Shown here in pieces: positions 1 to 10,039 of a DNA stretch of 64,000 bases. Made by a program: the position numbers and the translations under genes. The notes under the pieces were generated by a model that ran no database searches, was not told the origin of the DNA, and was given only the letters and a program-made list of their open reading frames with translations. Each line of letters opens with the position of its first letter. Position 1 is the first letter of the stretch. This DNA is from JANSWP01 sp041941305 (GTDB lineage: Bacteria > Bacteroidota > Bacteroidia > Chitinophagales > Saprospiraceae), in NCBI GenBank assembly GCA_041941305.1, contig JBGTQJ010000016.1:1-64000 (forward strand), written 5' to 3'.

Positions 1-99
1 ACTCGCACCCCGCAACAAATTGAATATCAACAGATTAGGCAAGAAAAGATAAACGAAAGGTTTTTTATTGCCAAAATTTGGGACGACTCATCTTTTTAA
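1..99 (+). CDS. 3' end of an unidentified gene (partial)
   Basis: An open frame runs in from the left edge and ends at TAA (97-99), giving 32 residues rich in Gln, Glu, Lys and Arg and ending in WDDSSF. Codon use resembles the neighbouring genes and there is no internal stop, so this is probably the C-terminus of a real protein. Its function cannot be judged from so short a tail. It converges with the giant minus-strand gene that ends 38 bases downstream, and no clear hairpin terminator lies between them. Confidence 0.45.
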   Translation, partial: TRTPQQIEYQQIRQEKINERFFIAKIWDDSSF

Positions 100-137
100 A
101 ATCTATTGTCAATTATTTCCAAAAGGAAAGTAAACCC

Positions 138-3100
138 TTATTTTATTAATACCACATCTCCTTCGTATACTTCCACAACCCCGTCGATAAACTCAATTTC
201 TGCAAACCAGGCAAATACCCCTGGATTCAGTTCTTGCCCACGGTGGTAACCATCCCATCCAGAAGCTGGATCATTTGGTTGAAAATCACTGTATTCCCAA
301 ACCGTTTCTCCCCATCGATTGAAAACGAGGAACGTTTTGATTCGTTCCACACTATTTCCACCGTAAATGATCAATTTGTCATTGTTATTATCTCCATTTG
401 GCGAAAATGCATTTGGTACATATACAGGGCGATTTTTCCTTACAAAAATGGTTAAATCATCTGTGTCTGTACATTGTCCTTCTTGAACCGTAATGGAAAT
501 ATTCATTTGACCATCAGGTGTGACATAAAATGTTTGACAAGTATCACAAGGTATTGCTTCATTTGGTGTCCAAATGATAGCATCCAGAGAGTCAAATGGC
601 AAATTTACCTGTACGATAATCCGCACACTGTCACCCAGGTTAATAAAGTTGTCATCATTTTCAAAATCTCCATCCAAATCTACTTGTAATTCATCAGGCT
701 GTGTAATATCAATAGGAATTTCAACTTCGCAACCTTTGGAGTCTCTGCAAATAATTAGGTATTGACCTGCATTTAAATTTGTGAATGTAGAAATATTTGA
801 AAATGGACCTCCATTAATAGAACATTCATATGGAGGCGAACCACCAGTTATGGGATCCAATGTGATAAAGCCATCATTTGCTCCAAAACAACTCAAATCA
901 GAAAAAGTAATTGAAGGGTTTGGAGCAGATTGATCCAAAGTGATTTCAACTTGATCCGAAGCAGAACATCCTGTTTGATTATCAATGACAGTTAATGTGT
1001 ACATTCCCGGAAGGGTAGTATTGGTAACTGCAACATTTGGGTCGGTGACTCCATCACCCTGCCATTGGAAGGTGAAATCTCCAGAGCTGGTATTCGGACC
1101 ACCTAAGTTGGCAACCATAACATTGCAGGTAAGTTCTTGTGGATCTCCTGCATCGGCGACAGGCAATGGATTGATTATTACACATACGGTAGTTGCCTGA
1201 TCAGGACAAGGAGCCTGTGCAAAAACGGTATATGTAAATTTGTAAGTACCAGGAGGTCTTCCAAAAGGATTAAATATAGGTCCAACTGGAATACCAAATT
1301 CATCCGACCATTGTCCTCCCATATCTTCTCCGGTAAGCAGATTTGCCAAATCAATATTTTGATCTTCTCCTTCACAAATTGCAATAGGATCTCCTGCTAC
1401 CCCTGAGTTGACTGGTGTATTGACATTAATAGTAATTATTCCAGATGCTGAGTTGGTGCATCCGGTCAAATTATCAGTAATGCCCACTAATTCGATTTGA
1501 ACATTTGCACTTGGGGACCAAACTACCGTTGTATCGTCTCCCCAAACTGTCAAAGTCTGTGGTGTATTATTTTCGAGATAATCTATAACGTGTGGACTTA
1601 CTCCCGTAAGATTGAATGAAACATTTGCTGTTTCTCCCTCACAAATGGTGGTGGTCCCAGTAATTGTAGCGGTTGGAAGCGGATACCAAAATACTGGAGT
1701 ACATTCTCCAACTATAAAACAATCATCTGTCGGATCTGGACTGCCTGAGCCCGTATCATTTCCAGCTACCGGGCAAATATAATAAGTTGTCCCTGTGAGC
1801 ATTGAAGCACCGTCAAAAGCAAAAGTAGGAATTGTATTTGTTGCCAATGCATTTGAATAATCCCCATCTGGTTGACTGTGAAGCATAAATCCAAGTACGT
1901 CATTTGGATCAAGCATTTCGTCTCCATTGTGCAGGGAAGAAATAGATTCTGTTTCACAAGCAGCAATTACATTGGCCTCCATTGTTCCTGCTTCTGTTAT
2001 ACATTGACAAACAGGAGGACCATCTGTAACGAAAACTGGTCCACATCCGTTTTCGTTATCAATTTCAAATGCGAACCCATCCAAAGCATCAATTTCATTA
2101 CTGGTGAAAATATAAGGTGCAGAAGGTGAGACTGTTCCTGAACCAGGAGGATTTACGGTAATATTTGGACTGGATGAATTGATTGTGAAACTTACAGTAT
2201 AAGCAGTTGCCAAATCATTACATAAGGTGGTCAGGTTTGAAATTGTTGGAGCGGGATTAACAGTTACAGGAAAACTTCCTGCTGCTGTTCCCATACAATT
2301 TTGGTCATCAAGAGAAATCAAATTATAGACAGTAGATCCACTTGGTGTTACAGAAAAAGTAAATGGATTTTCGTCAGTTGTTAATTCTTCTTGACTTGCA
2401 GTGAAGGCATCCTCATAAATAAATGTATAAGGTGCAGTACCTCCAGTAAAAGAAACGGTTAAATCAACATTTTCACCCTCGCAAATGGTGGCATCACCAG
2501 TAAGTGCTATGGAAGGAATTTCATAATAAATCACCTCAGTACAAATTTGCGATACATGTCGACAAGGATCACTCAAAGAAACACAACCATTTCCGTTGTC
2601 GTTTCCAACCGAAGCACAAATGAAATAGGTTTGTCCATAATTCATATTTGCTGGTTGAAACTGGAAACTGGGTTCAGTCGGATTATTTGCCAATGGTGCA
2701 CTAGGATCCCCTTCATGAAGAATATAACATAATACATCATCTGCATCCAGGATCTCACCACCACCATACTCTGCAATTGCAGGACCAATTCCACAAATTG
2801 TTTGGTCTAATCCAGTCATATCTCCAGCGAAAGATTCACAGTCACATATTATCATAGGCTCAGTAACTACAACCGGACCACAATCTTTGCAATCGTCAAC
2901 CTGGAAGGTATAGCCGCTACCTGTTGGTATTTCATCACTCACGAATACATTTCCTGTAAGCGTTCCCGGAGAGCCATTTACAGTGTAACAAGTATTGTCG
3001 CCTCCTTCAATTTCAAATGAAACTGTATAGGCAGTATTGGTAGGATTACACTCTACAGATAAATTATTGACTGTGGGAGCATCGTTCACGACTACAGTTG

Positions 3101-6100
3101 CATCACCTACAACACTTCCAGGGCAATTATTGTCATCCACATTTTCTAATATATAAGTGGTAGAGGTATTTGGATTGACGTTGTAAATAAAAGGGGTACT
3201 AACTATTCCTGAAATGGATTGACCGTTAATAACTACCGTCCATGGAGAGTCACCTGTTAGTTCAATTATTAAATCAGTATCGCCTCCCTCGCATATTTCT
3301 ATATCTCCACTTAAGGATCCAGTTGGTACTTCAAAGAAGGTCACTGGAGTTCCCGGGGCAATTAAAAAACAAGGCTCATTCGAATCTACATTACCTGTTC
3401 CGTCATCATTTCCGACAATTGCAGAAATGTAATAAGTAGTACCATATGACATCGTATTTCCGTCAAAACTGAAAGATGGTTCAGTATTGTTGGTTTGAAT
3501 GATAGTGCCAAGATTAACATTCCCGGTATGTAAAACGAATTGGACGATGTCATCAGCATCTGTTGCTTGATTGGTATCATCATATATCGCCATAATTGGT
3601 CCATCACTACACTCATCTATTGGATTTGAGTCCATTTCTCCCACATCTGTAACACAATTGCAAACTACAATGTCATCCATAATGCTTTGAGGATTGCAAC
3701 TATTTATGTCATCAACAATGATATCATAACCAGTATTGGTGGGAATTTCATCTGATGTGAAAATATAAGGTGCAGAAGCCGAAATAGAGCCATTAACACC
3801 TGTCACTGTGTAGGTGTTAGGATCTCCTCCGGTTATTTCAAAGCTTAAAACATAACCAGTACTTGTTGCATTACAGTCTGTTGATAAATTATTAACCTGA
3901 ACCTCAGTGTTTACAGTAACCGTGATACTGCCATCAATTTCTCCTGGACAATTATCATCAGTTATTCCAATCAGGTTATAAACGGTGGTAGAACTTGGCG
4001 TTACATTGAGATTGAAAGGATTGGAATTTATTCCATTCACTTGAATGGTATCTGCATTTGCCATATAAAGCAAATTCCAGGGTCCAATACCTGTTAATTC
4101 AACGGATAGACCAGTTGACTCACCTTCACAAATAGCTTCATCTCCAATCATGAATGCACTTGGAATCTCATAGAAAACAACAGGGGTACCTTGTGCCACT
4201 GCCAGACATGGATCATTCTGATTTACTACACCAGATCCATTATCATTCCCAACTATTGCAGAAATATAATATTGGGTACCGTAACTCATACCTGGTTGAA
4301 ATCCGAAGCTAGGTGTGTTGTTTGTAGCAATTTGGTTAACGATATTAACACTATTTCCTTCATGAAGAATGAATTCTAAAATATCATCCCCGTCTAAAAC
4401 CTCATTTGAATTATCATAATTAGCGTTAACTGGGTCATTTCCACATTGTTCAATTGTATTTAAGTCCATTTCCCCAACAGCAGTTGTACAATCACAGATT
4501 ACAATATCATCTTCCACTGTAATGGGATCACAATCATTCGCATCAGTAACTACAAAAGAATATCCATCCCCGTTTAAAATTGGATCACTAGTGAAAATGA
4601 AGGGAGCAGAGCCAGATAAGGTGCCCCCAAATCCCAGCACATTAGATGTGACACTATACGTAGTGGAATCACCACCGGAAATCTCAAATGTTAGAACATA
4701 ATTAGTATTGGTCATATTGCAGGTAGTCATCACCCCTGAGACGGATGGTGCTTCGTTGACAACTACATTAATTATATTTCCGTCTCCAGTGTTTGTACAA
4801 TTGTTTGCATCCGTCACCCCTGTTATTTCCACATCACCTGCCTGAGACTGACCTATTTCTAATGTATATGGGCTACTTGAAATACTTAATTGAGCTTGTG
4901 GTGCACCATCTACTGTCCAATCTACCAACCAATCTGAAGCTCCTGTTAAATCTATAGTCAATTCAACAGTCTCACCACTCCCTTCACAAATATCACCGCT
5001 TCCAGAAAGCTGAACCGTGGGTAATTCATTTTCTACAACATCTGCCTGTCCACTTACAACTCCAGAACAAATAGAAGCGTCAGTAACATCTGTAGGAGCA
5101 TAAGATCCAGCTGTAATGGCATTGATGATGAAGGGGGAAGATTGTATATCATTTTCAGTGAAGGAATTAGTACCATCGGTATAGGTCAAATTCCAGGGTG
5201 CTACTCCTGTCAATGTTACGGTTAATTGAATGGTATCGCCACTCCCTTGGCAGAAATCACCTCCTCCAGAAATAGTTGCTGTTGGACTATCATTTACCGT
5301 GACTGCCATGCAGGTTTGTTGACTGATACCACAATCATTATTTGCTGTTACACATACATCGCCAGAGGTTATTCCAGTCCAATCCAGATCTATACAATTT
5401 CCAACATTTGGAAAATTACCTTGAGGAGTATCCCAAGTATAGTCAGTCGCATTGGGATCCGCAGTTACACAAAATGTGGCTATGTTTCCGTCGCAAACCT
5501 CAGCTGGTCCACTTTCAAAACCTGGTGCATCAGGGATATTGGTTACGTTTACTGTTAAACAAGTTTCAGCACTTGTCCCACATGAATTCATGCAGGTTAC
5601 ACAAACATCACCACTAGAGGCTCCACCAAAGTTAACCTCAATATTAAATCCATTATCATTGAATGAAGCACCCACAGGTACGGTCCAGGTGCAAGTTGCA
5701 TCTGGCGTAGGATTGGTGATTTCATAGGTGAAAATATCTCCATCACAGACATCTTCAGGACCACTTAAAATTGGATCTTCAGGTGAGGTACCGATTACTA
5801 TAGTGAGGCATGTTGGTGCAGAGGGACCACAATCATTGTCCGCTGTAACACATAGATCTCCTCCTGCCGACCCCGTCCAATCTACAGTAATGGTAACGTC
5901 ATCATCATTCGTAAAGGGTTCTCCACCAGGTGTAGTCCAGGTGTAACCTGTAACATTGATGCTTCCAACAGGGGTGACTGTATAAGTGGCTGATTGACCA
6001 TCGCAAATATCAGTTTCACCGTCCAATAAGGGAGGGTCGGGAACTTCGGTGTCTGCAAAAACATCTACGCAGTAAGTATCAGTACAGGATACGCCATTCC

Positions 6101-7373
6101 GCTCATGGGTTAGCTCCAGGCAATAAAAACCAGGTTGATCAACTATGATAGTTACATCATCATTTGGACCTACAATACCAGGTCCAGTCCAATTGTATAA
6201 AGTATTTCCATCTGGAACCAGGTTGAAACTAGAGCCAGTACCATCTAAAACGATAGTTGCATTTGCTCCACATCCCAATTCAGGAACGGGCTCTGCAATA
6301 TTGGCAATTGGTTCCATCATTGCTAAATCTACGATTACAGTACTATCACATCCTTGATAACTTTCACAGACTTCGGTATATATTCCACTTTGATTGAAAA
6401 ATGTTCCGCAAATTTCATATGCTCCAGGTGCGCATATATCGACCTGTCCTAAATTATTGGTTATTGGGGGAATTGGGGTAATCAGACAATTGATAATACT
6501 ATCACATCCCAAATAAGAAGTTTGAGTAACTGGAAATAGTCCCGGTGTAAAGAAAACCTGTCCGGCACACATGGTGGATTGTCCTAAACACAATTCAGCT
6601 TCCTCGTCAGTAGGTTCAATTAAAGTTGAATTTATTGTAATGCACGAAGGGGTTGGATTACCAATACAAGGATTGGCAACGGTTACACACAATTGGGCAG
6701 TACCAGGAAGGGTAAAATTGACGGTAGCCATATTATCATTTGGAGAAATAGTGCCTATTGGAGGGACAATTGTCCAAGTATATTCTGTTGCACCCATGAC
6801 TGGATCCAGGAAATAGGGTTGGTTTGCTCCTGGGCATACATTTATTAAACCAGTGACTGGTCCAGGTGGAGCGGGTGGAGTTGGTACCGTTGAACCAGCT
6901 AATACATTAACCTGATAGTCGCAAATATCACCTGCACATCCGTCAATAACTACCCAATAGACTTCTCCTACCACAAAATTATTTGATTGAAGCGTAAATG
7001 GGACTGCTGAACAATTGCATTGAGTGTCCATCACATTTCCATTGCAACCATCATACATACCTGCTTGCAAACCGACACCTCCACCTGTCCCTTGACAATT
7101 AGTTGGAACAATTTCTAAAATAATAGTTGGAGTACCGGCAAAAAATGCAAACCATTCATCATTATTCAGAACATTTGCAGGGCAGCCCGGGAAATTTTGA
7201 ACGATATTGTTGTTATTTATAGTAGTACAATATCCATCAATATCCTGACATAAAATTGGAGCTTCTGGACAAGTATTTCCTGGGGCAGGAAATCCAGGAG
7301 GAGGACATTGTGAAATGACCTCAGTTACAATAAAGCACAGGAAAAATAGTGGAAGTAAAAGTTCCTTTTTCAT
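138..7373 (-). CDS. Giant secreted T9SS type B protein with Ig/PKD-like repeats
   Basis: A 2411-residue exported protein. A signal peptide (Lys-Lys, then a hydrophobic stretch, residues 1-21) leads into Cys-rich Ig/PKD-like modules, then four tandem units of 272-279 residues, each marked by a C-x-C-x4-G-x-M motif whose Met codons start at plus-strand 4467, 3633, 2817 and 1980. A SprB-like module (SCFGANDG) follows. The C-terminus (VPNAFSPNGDNNND, then NRWGE and GWDGYHRG) is the gliding-motility-associated C-terminal domain, which directs type B cargo through the type IX secretion system. It is probably a surface adhesin or matrix protein. No catalytic domain is recognisable, so the role is inferred from architecture only. 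Confidence 0.9.
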   Translation of the reverse strand: MKKELLLPLFFLCFIVTEVISQCPPPGFPAPGNTCPEAPILCQDIDGYCTTINNNNIVQNFPGCPANVLNNDEWFAFFAGTPTIILEIVPTNCQGTGGGVGLQAGMYDGCNGNVMDTQCNCSAVPFTLQSNNFVVGEVYWVVIDGCAGDICDYQVNVLAGSTVPTPPAPPGPVTGLINVCPGANQPYFLDPVMGATEYTWTIVPPIGTISPNDNMATVNFTLPGTAQLCVTVANPCIGNPTPSCITINSTLIEPTDEEAELCLGQSTMCAGQVFFTPGLFPVTQTSYLGCDSIINCLITPIPPITNNLGQVDICAPGAYEICGTFFNQSGIYTEVCESYQGCDSTVIVDLAMMEPIANIAEPVPELGCGANATIVLDGTGSSFNLVPDGNTLYNWTGPGIVGPNDDVTIIVDQPGFYCLELTHERNGVSCTDTYCVDVFADTEVPDPPLLDGETDICDGQSATYTVTPVGSINVTGYTWTTPGGEPFTNDDDVTITVDWTGSAGGDLCVTADNDCGPSAPTCLTIVIGTSPEDPILSGPEDVCDGDIFTYEITNPTPDATCTWTVPVGASFNDNGFNIEVNFGGASSGDVCVTCMNSCGTSAETCLTVNVTNIPDAPGFESGPAEVCDGNIATFCVTADPNATDYTWDTPQGNFPNVGNCIDLDWTGITSGDVCVTANNDCGISQQTCMAVTVNDSPTATISGGGDFCQGSGDTIQLTVTLTGVAPWNLTYTDGTNSFTENDIQSSPFIINAITAGSYAPTDVTDASICSGVVSGQADVVENELPTVQLSGSGDICEGSGETVELTIDLTGASDWLVDWTVDGAPQAQLSISSSPYTLEIGQSQAGDVEITGVTDANNCTNTGDGNIINVVVNEAPSVSGVMTTCNMTNTNYVLTFEISGGDSTTYSVTSNVLGFGGTLSGSAPFIFTSDPILNGDGYSFVVTDANDCDPITVEDDIVICDCTTAVGEMDLNTIEQCGNDPVNANYDNSNEVLDGDDILEFILHEGNSVNIVNQIATNNTPSFGFQPGMSYGTQYYISAIVGNDNGSGVVNQNDPCLAVAQGTPVVFYEIPSAFMIGDEAICEGESTGLSVELTGIGPWNLLYMANADTIQVNGINSNPFNLNVTPSSTTVYNLIGITDDNCPGEIDGSITVTVNTEVQVNNLSTDCNATSTGYVLSFEITGGDPNTYTVTGVNGSISASAPYIFTSDEIPTNTGYDIIVDDINSCNPQSIMDDIVVCNCVTDVGEMDSNPIDECSDGPIMAIYDDTNQATDADDIVQFVLHTGNVNLGTIIQTNNTEPSFSFDGNTMSYGTTYYISAIVGNDDGTGNVDSNEPCFLIAPGTPVTFFEVPTGSLSGDIEICEGGDTDLIIELTGDSPWTVVINGQSISGIVSTPFIYNVNPNTSTTYILENVDDNNCPGSVVGDATVVVNDAPTVNNLSVECNPTNTAYTVSFEIEGGDNTCYTVNGSPGTLTGNVFVSDEIPTGSGYTFQVDDCKDCGPVVVTEPMIICDCESFAGDMTGLDQTICGIGPAIAEYGGGEILDADDVLCYILHEGDPSAPLANNPTEPSFQFQPANMNYGQTYFICASVGNDNGNGCVSLSDPCRHVSQICTEVIYYEIPSIALTGDATICEGENVDLTVSFTGGTAPYTFIYEDAFTASQEELTTDENPFTFSVTPSGSTVYNLISLDDQNCMGTAAGSFPVTVNPAPTISNLTTLCNDLATAYTVSFTINSSSPNITVNPPGSGTVSPSAPYIFTSNEIDALDGFAFEIDNENGCGPVFVTDGPPVCQCITEAGTMEANVIAACETESISSLHNGDEMLDPNDVLGFMLHSQPDGDYSNALATNTIPTFAFDGASMLTGTTYYICPVAGNDTGSGSPDPTDDCFIVGECTPVFWYPLPTATITGTTTICEGETANVSFNLTGVSPHVIDYLENNTPQTLTVWGDDTTVVWSPSANVQIELVGITDNLTGCTNSASGIITINVNTPVNSGVAGDPIAICEGEDQNIDLANLLTGEDMGGQWSDEFGIPVGPIFNPFGRPPGTYKFTYTVFAQAPCPDQATTVCVIINPLPVADAGDPQELTCNVMVANLGGPNTSSGDFTFQWQGDGVTDPNVAVTNTTLPGMYTLTVIDNQTGCSASDQVEITLDQSAPNPSITFSDLSCFGANDGFITLDPITGGSPPYECSINGGPFSNISTFTNLNAGQYLIICRDSKGCEVEIPIDITQPDELQVDLDGDFENDDNFINLGDSVRIIVQVNLPFDSLDAIIWTPNEAIPCDTCQTFYVTPDGQMNISITVQEGQCTDTDDLTIFVRKNRPVYVPNAFSPNGDNNNDKLIIYGGNSVERIKTFLVFNRWGETVWEYSDFQPNDPASGWDGYHRGQELNPGVFAWFAEIEFIDGVVEVYEGDVVLIK

Positions 7374-7406
7374 GAGAATAGTCTGTATTTAGTCTGCAAA
7401 AAAAAA

Positions 7407-7528
7407 TCCCGAATGCAATTGTATTCGTTTGGAAATCAGGGAAATTTGAAAGCTTGACCACCTATTCTATACCTCAAAATTTGCTTTCTGTCAATTATTT
7501 TCCATTAAACAAACAATAGCATTCGGGA
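7407..7528. repeat. 10-bp inverted repeat in the leader region of the giant T9SS gene
   Basis: TCCCGAATGC at 7407-7416 is matched by its exact reverse complement at 7519-7528, about 100 bases apart. Both arms lie in the non-coding stretch upstream of the minus-strand gene that starts at 7373. They could pair in a long 5' leader or be two half-sites for a regulator. No consensus -7 box was found here, so the transcript start is unknown. Confidence 0.3.
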
Positions 7529-7657
7529 AACAAAAATCAAAGAAATTAAATAAATATCAAATATTAAAATATCTAGAGTTATTTAATTCAATTTTACAAA
7601 AGAGGATTCTTGAATCGAATTCGCTGCTTAGCGTAGGCCAAAGCATAAGCGTATTAA

Positions 7658-8413
7658 CTAAAAACTATTAATAATTGCAACAAAGTCTTCAGCTTTTAAG
7701 GAGGCTCCACCTATCAAACCACCATCTACATCTTTTTGTCTAAATAGTTCCTGTGCATTAGATGGCTTACAACTCCCACCGTATAAAATCGTAGTTGATT
7801 TAGCGATTCCAGCCCCATACTTATTTGAAACTAAGCTTCTAATAAATTCATGCATCTCCTGGGCTTGTTCAGGACTAGCTGTAACTCCAGTTCCAATTGC
7901 CCATACAGGCTCATATGCAATTACTACTTTGGAAAAGTCAGACGTAGTTAAGTGAAATAATCCTTCATTTAACTGATTTTCAACAAGCTTAAAATGATTG
8001 CCAGTTTCTCTGATATCTAATTTTTCACCACAACAGTAAATAGGGAATAATTCATTAGACAATACTGCATCAACTTTCTGTGCCAATAGTTCATTATTTT
8101 CCTTAAAATACGCTCTTCGTTCGGAATGCCCAATAATTACATATTCAACACCTACCGATTGGAGCATAGCAGAGGATACCTCACCTGTAAAAGCGCCTTT
8201 GGGATTTTGGTGACAGTTTTGAGCTCCCAGGTATACATTTGAAATGTCCTTAATAGTGTTCGATATGTTTTTTAAATGTATGTAAGGTGGGCACAGAATT
8301 ACAGATACATCATTCGTGGTTAATTTGGCAATAATGCTCTTTGCTAAATTTCTTCCCTCTTCATAATCATTATTCATCTTCCAATTACCAGCAACGATTT
8401 GTCTACGACTCAT
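7658..8413 (-). CDS. tpiA: Triosephosphate isomerase
   Basis: A 251-residue protein, the usual size for this enzyme, which interconverts dihydroxyacetone phosphate and glyceraldehyde 3-phosphate in cytosolic glycolysis and gluconeogenesis. It has the N-terminal GNWKMN substrate-lysine motif, the catalytic-histidine segment IIGHSERR, the catalytic-glutamate and flexible-loop signature AYEPVWAIGTG, and the phosphate-binding YGGS and GGLIGGASL near the end. The ATG at 8413 gives the standard N-terminus. It is monocistronic; pgk and gap lie about 17 kb away rather than adjacent. A promoter-like site lies at 8497-8525. Confidence 0.98.
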   Translation of the reverse strand: MSRRQIVAGNWKMNNDYEEGRNLAKSIIAKLTTNDVSVILCPPYIHLKNISNTIKDISNVYLGAQNCHQNPKGAFTGEVSSAMLQSVGVEYVIIGHSERRAYFKENNELLAQKVDAVLSNELFPIYCCGEKLDIRETGNHFKLVENQLNEGLFHLTTSDFSKVVIAYEPVWAIGTGVTASPEQAQEMHEFIRSLVSNKYGAGIAKSTTILYGGSCKPSNAQELFRQKDVDGGLIGGASLKAEDFVAIINSF

Positions 8414-9167
8414 TATTCAATTTTATTGGCTGTTTTCTTTGAATGAAATTGATGAATTTCATATCAAAAGCCAGGTTCATTCCAAAAAAAGATTGCCAAA
8501 GGTAAATAAAGATGCAATAATCAAAAATTGCCTTAGTTCTCTCCAAATATTCCCGAAAACCTATTCTTGTTTTTGAATTAAAAGACGCATTTTGTGCATT
8601 AAACCCAATCGCCCTCTATCTTGAATTAATGGCAAGCCAAATAGGATAGTAGTAAGGAAAAATTTACAATAATTTTTAATTTTTTTTTGAGGATTCCTTA
8701 ACCAGTCAATCATCAAAAGCAATTATTATTGAATAAAAAAAATAGAAATATAGATAAACACCTGGTTTCCAAATGTGTAGGTTCGATTTTAAGATCTTTA
8801 ATACTCACCAAATTCTAGCATAGCTAAAATAAATAATCTCCAAATATTATATCCTAGATTCTCCAAAATAGGAATAATTTAATCCTTGAAAATATGCTAA
8901 AACTTGCATTTAAACCTAAAAGAGTTTTTATTTGTCTTGGAAATTGGTCGTTCAAACATCATTTATTTTAGTTATTAGACTAAATTTTTGTTAAAAAACA
9001 CAAAAACAATTATTCCTTCGACCAACTTTATTAATTTGGCCTTGTCTTTGCCAATTAGGACATATCTCCTCAAATCATTAACTTCTAACAAAAAATAATT
9101 TTATAAGCGGTAAACTTTTACACTAAATCTTAAAAAGAACATATTCCTAAACTAAAACGATTTAGTT
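8414..9167. other. Long intergenic spacer between tpiA and the sigma factor
   Basis: This 754-base, very AT-rich stretch separates two divergent genes and should hold both promoters. The tpiA-side promoter candidate is at 8497-8525. No exact TAnnTTTG box was found on the sigma-factor side. An 11-base direct repeat, CTCCAAATATT, occurs near 8541 and 8838 but may be chance in such AT-rich DNA. No RNA gene, convincing ORF or hairpin was seen. Confidence 0.5.
8497..8525 (-). promoter_or_regulatory. Putative tpiA promoter
   Basis: On the minus strand the sequence reads TTTG (8525-8522), a 17-base spacer, then TACCTTTG (8504-8497), an exact match to the Bacteroidota -33/-7 pattern. A start about 7 bases downstream would give a leader of roughly 75 bases before the tpiA ATG at 8413. 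Confidence 0.5.
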
Positions 9168-9767
9168 ATGCAAGTTACGCCGCTTCATGCCTATACAAAG
9201 GTCAATGACCAAGAGCTAATCCTCCGTTACCTTGACGGAGAAGAAAGAGCATTCGAAGAATTGCTCAAACGCCACAAGCAAAAAATCTATACTTCTATTT
9301 ATCTATTCGTAAAAGATGAAAGCCAGGCAGAGGATATCTTCCAGGAAGTTTTCATTAAAATAATAGATACCCTTCGGAAGGGCAAATACAATCACGAGGG
9401 TAAATTTAGCCAGTGGGCTATGCGCATTTCCTATAACCTTTGTGTCGATTACTTCCGTCGAAATAAACGTCGCCCTAAAGTTCAACCTACAGAAACATTT
9501 GATATTTTCGATATCTTAAGGACTACTGATGATAATGCTGAACAACGTATCATCAAAAGTCAAACGCATAGGAAAATTCGTAACCTGGTTGATATGCTCC
9601 CTGCAGAACAGCGGGAAGTAGTCATACTTCGCCATTATGCAGATATGAGTTTTAAAGAAATTTCAAAACTGACCAGAGTGAGTATCAATACAGCCTTGGG
9701 AAGGATGAGATATGCATTAATCAATATCCGAAAATTAGTAGATGAGCATAAAGTCCAATTGCAATAA
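9168..9767 (+). CDS. ECF-like sigma-70 family RNA polymerase sigma factor
   Basis: A 199-residue sigma factor. Region 2 spans about residues 25-105, with the DESQAEDIFQEVFIKI core-binding helix and the promoter-melting segment WAMRISYNLCVDYFRRNK. Region 4 spans about residues 140-190, with LPAEQREVVILRHYADMSF and a helix-turn-helix (FKEISKLTRVSINTALGRMR). Region 3 is absent, as in group 4 (ECF) factors. No anti-sigma gene is adjacent, unlike many ECF loci, so control is likely transcriptional or through another partner. Similar stand-alone factors are widespread in Bacteroidota. The target promoters cannot be read from this sequence. Confidence 0.9.
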   Translation: MQVTPLHAYTKVNDQELILRYLDGEERAFEELLKRHKQKIYTSIYLFVKDESQAEDIFQEVFIKIIDTLRKGKYNHEGKFSQWAMRISYNLCVDYFRRNKRRPKVQPTETFDIFDILRTTDDNAEQRIIKSQTHRKIRNLVDMLPAEQREVVILRHYADMSFKEISKLTRVSINTALGRMRYALINIRKLVDEHKVQLQ

Positions 9768-9802
9768 CTAAATAAAAGCTTCACATATATTATCGATCGC
9801 CG

Positions 9803-9841
9803 ATTGCCGGGTAGGAGCTTCTGCCCGGCAATTTTATTTTA
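9803..9841 (+). terminator. Intrinsic terminator after the sigma factor
   Basis: A nine-base stem, ATTGCCGGG (9803-9811) with CCCGGCAAT (9824-9832), is followed by a T-rich tail (TTTATTTT). It lies 36 bases after the sigma-factor stop, so it fits a rho-independent terminator that insulates tRNA-Val. Confidence 0.8.
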
Positions 9842-9858
9842 AAATGCTTGTAACTGAA

Positions 9859-9889
9859 TTTGTCTGATTTGACTAATTTCCTAAATTTG
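9859..9889 (+). promoter_or_regulatory. Promoter of tRNA-Val
   Basis: TTTG (9859-9862), a 19-base spacer and TAAATTTG (9882-9889) match the Bacteroidota housekeeping promoter exactly. The expected start, about 7 bases downstream, lies just before the mature tRNA at 9904, so the precursor leader would be very short. Confidence 0.75.
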
Positions 9890-9903
9890 CGGCACCATAA
9901 TGA

Positions 9904-9978
9904 GGTCGTTTAGCTCAGTTGGTTTAGAGCGCATGCTTGACAGGCATGAGGTCACAGGTTCGAATCCCGTAACGACCA
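9904..9978 (+). tRNA. tRNA-Val (anticodon GAC)
   Basis: The cloverleaf folds by eye. The acceptor stem is GGTCGTT (9904-9910) with AACGACC (9971-9977), discriminator A at 9978. The D-arm contains AGCTCAGTTGG. The anticodon stem CATGC/GCATG holds loop TTGACAG, giving anticodon GAC. The T-arm is CAGGTTCGAATCCCG. The 3' CCA is not encoded and must be added by tRNA nucleotidyltransferase. It has its own promoter and terminator and forms a monocistronic unit. Confidence 0.97.
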
Positions 9979-9984
9979 CAAATT

Positions 9985-10020
9985 AAAAGAGTTATGAAAT
10001 TGCTTCATAACTCTTTTTTT
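9985..10020 (+). terminator. Intrinsic terminator of tRNA-Val
   Basis: A perfect 14-base stem (9985-9998 with 10004-10017), loop ATTGC, runs into eight T residues. It lies 6 bases after the mature tRNA end. Confidence 0.85.
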
Positions 10021-10039
10021 TGTCACTAACTAAATAAAC

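Noticed and set aside
138..7373. CRISPR-like regular repeats on a dot-plot scale in the giant gene
   Set aside because: The periodicity is about 820-840 bases, in frame, and encodes protein domains; there are no short direct repeats with spacers anywhere in the window.
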